Shown here: positions 12,997-13,204 of the stretch, in pieces
How the letters are laid out: each line of letters begins with the position of its first letter
How positions within the stretch are numbered: the stretch's first letter is position 1
Assembly (NCBI GenBank): GCA_964386435.1
Contig: CAYLSV010000096.1
Span: 1-13,204 of the forward strand
Source: CAYLSV01 sp964386435
GTDB lineage: Bacteria; Planctomycetota; Phycisphaerae; Tepidisphaerales; Tepidisphaeraceae
Direction of reading: 5' to 3'
Length of the DNA stretch: 13,204 nt
The notes under the pieces: generated by a model
What the model was told of the DNA's origin: nothing
The model's database searches: none
The model's input: only the letters and a program-made list of their open reading frames with translations
Translations under genes and position numbers: made by a program

Positions 12997-13064
12997 GTCC
13001 TTTGTTCTTGGTCATTTGTCCTTGGTCCTTTGCCGACGGGGACAAAGGACCAAGAACAAAGAAC
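12997..13064. repeat. Heptamer-built inverted repeat before rpmG (element 3)
   Basis: Units of 7 nt run in register from 13001: TTTGTTC, TTGGTCA, TTTGTCC, TTGGTCC, TTTGCCG. The reverse-complement set follows from 13040: GGACAAA, GGACCAA, GAACAAA. Arms 12997-13021 and 13040-13064 pair over 25 nt with one mismatch and, in minus-strand RNA, one G-U pair. A second register pairs 13021-13032 with 13043-13054 perfectly, extended by one G-U and five more pairs in the RNA. It fills most of the 98-nt gap between tuf and rpmG and contains the rpmG ribosome binding site. It may also end the tuf transcript. Confidence 0.8.
12998..13003 (-). promoter_or_regulatory. rpmG Shine-Dalgarno inside hairpin arm
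   Basis: On the minus strand AAAGGA lies 4-5 nt before the rpmG ATG. It is part of the 25-nt arm 12997-13021, so it is paired in the longer hairpin register and free in the shorter one. Translation control is an inference from this geometry. Confidence 0.5.
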
Positions 13065-13091
13065 GAGCCGAAGGCTCCGACTTGATCTGTC

Positions 13092-13204
13092 TTACTTGGT
13101 GATCTTGGTCACGACGCCCGAGCCGATGGTCTTGCCGCCCTCGCGGATGGCGAAGCGGAGCTTCTCCTCCATGGCGATCGGCTTGCCGAGCGTGACCTTC
13201 ATCT
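13092..13204 (-). CDS. tuf: Elongation factor Tu, C-terminal end (5' part outside window)
   Basis: The minus strand encodes the last 36 complete codons of EF-Tu, the GTPase that delivers aminoacyl-tRNA to the ribosome. The visible sequence contains PIAMEEKLRFAIREGG (8-23) and ends in SGVVTKITK, the family's C-terminal barrel strand pattern. The TAA stop is at 13094-13092. The rest lies beyond the window edge. Its position before rpmG, trnW, secE and nusG is the conserved arrangement for a tuf gene. A second tuf copy elsewhere is possible and cannot be judged here. Confidence 0.94.
   Translation of the reverse strand, partial: MKVTLGKPIAMEEKLRFAIREGGKTIGSGVVTKITK

Noticed and set aside
12812..13045. 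A 77-residue frame on the minus strand over rpmG
   Set aside because: It is a different frame from the 56-residue L33 protein, which has a Shine-Dalgarno and clear family motifs. The longer product is Pro/His/Gln-rich shadow sequence.

Overview
The window is GC-rich bacterial chromosome (GC estimated by eye at about two thirds) with closely packed genes. A planctomycete, probably of the Phycisphaerae type, fits best. This is inferred from the gene mix: a TIGR03790-type secreted protein, a caa3-type oxidase operon, a COG1082 sugar isomerase, long low-complexity tails on NusG and SecE, and few Shine-Dalgarno sequences. No rRNA or other decisive marker is present, so the placement is tentative.

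Layout. Positions 1-2336 (+) hold the end of an aa3/caa3-type cytochrome c oxidase operon: the C-terminal third of subunit I, subunit III with an unusual hydrophilic insert of about 155 residues, and subunit IV. A 12-bp perfect hairpin separates subunits I and III. Positions 2435-4365 (+) carry an M42 metallo-aminopeptidase and a xylose-isomerase-like TIM-barrel protein, separated by a long imperfect palindrome. Positions 4497-6407 (-) carry a 57-residue zinc-ribbon protein downstream of a TIGR03790 protein. Positions 6406-7326 (+) encode an AsmA-like membrane-anchored protein whose start codon overlaps that of the TIGR03790 gene in one CATG. It converges, with a 1-nt gap, on a TolB-like beta-propeller probable lipoprotein (7328-8545, -). 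Positions 8635-10545 (+) encode a degenerate HD-type protein and a COG0402 amidohydrolase. From 10602 to the end, everything is on the minus strand: tuf (C-terminus only), rpmG, tRNA-Trp(CCA), secE, nusG and hpt. This is the conserved start of the L11/rpoB ribosomal region, but hpt follows nusG where rplK is usually found.

How the genes work together. The first three genes build one terminal oxidase of the respiratory chain. The last block supplies translation (EF-Tu, L33, tRNA-Trp), Sec translocation (SecE), transcription elongation (NusG) and purine salvage (Hpt). The genes between look like independent housekeeping or envelope functions.

The most unusual structure lies between the genes. 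Three comparatively AT-rich intergenic elements (2338-2404, 11185-11247, 12997-13064) have different sequences but one design: degenerate 7-nt words run in one orientation and then in the reverse complement, so each can fold into a long hairpin. The one before rpmG contains the rpmG Shine-Dalgarno and can pair in two registers, only one of which hides it. A second pair of intergenic palindromes (3472-3564, 9271-9312) shares a different core word. I saw no CRISPR array, insertion sequence, phage gene or defence system. I could not identify promoters with confidence. No gene-free stretch exceeds 300 bases.
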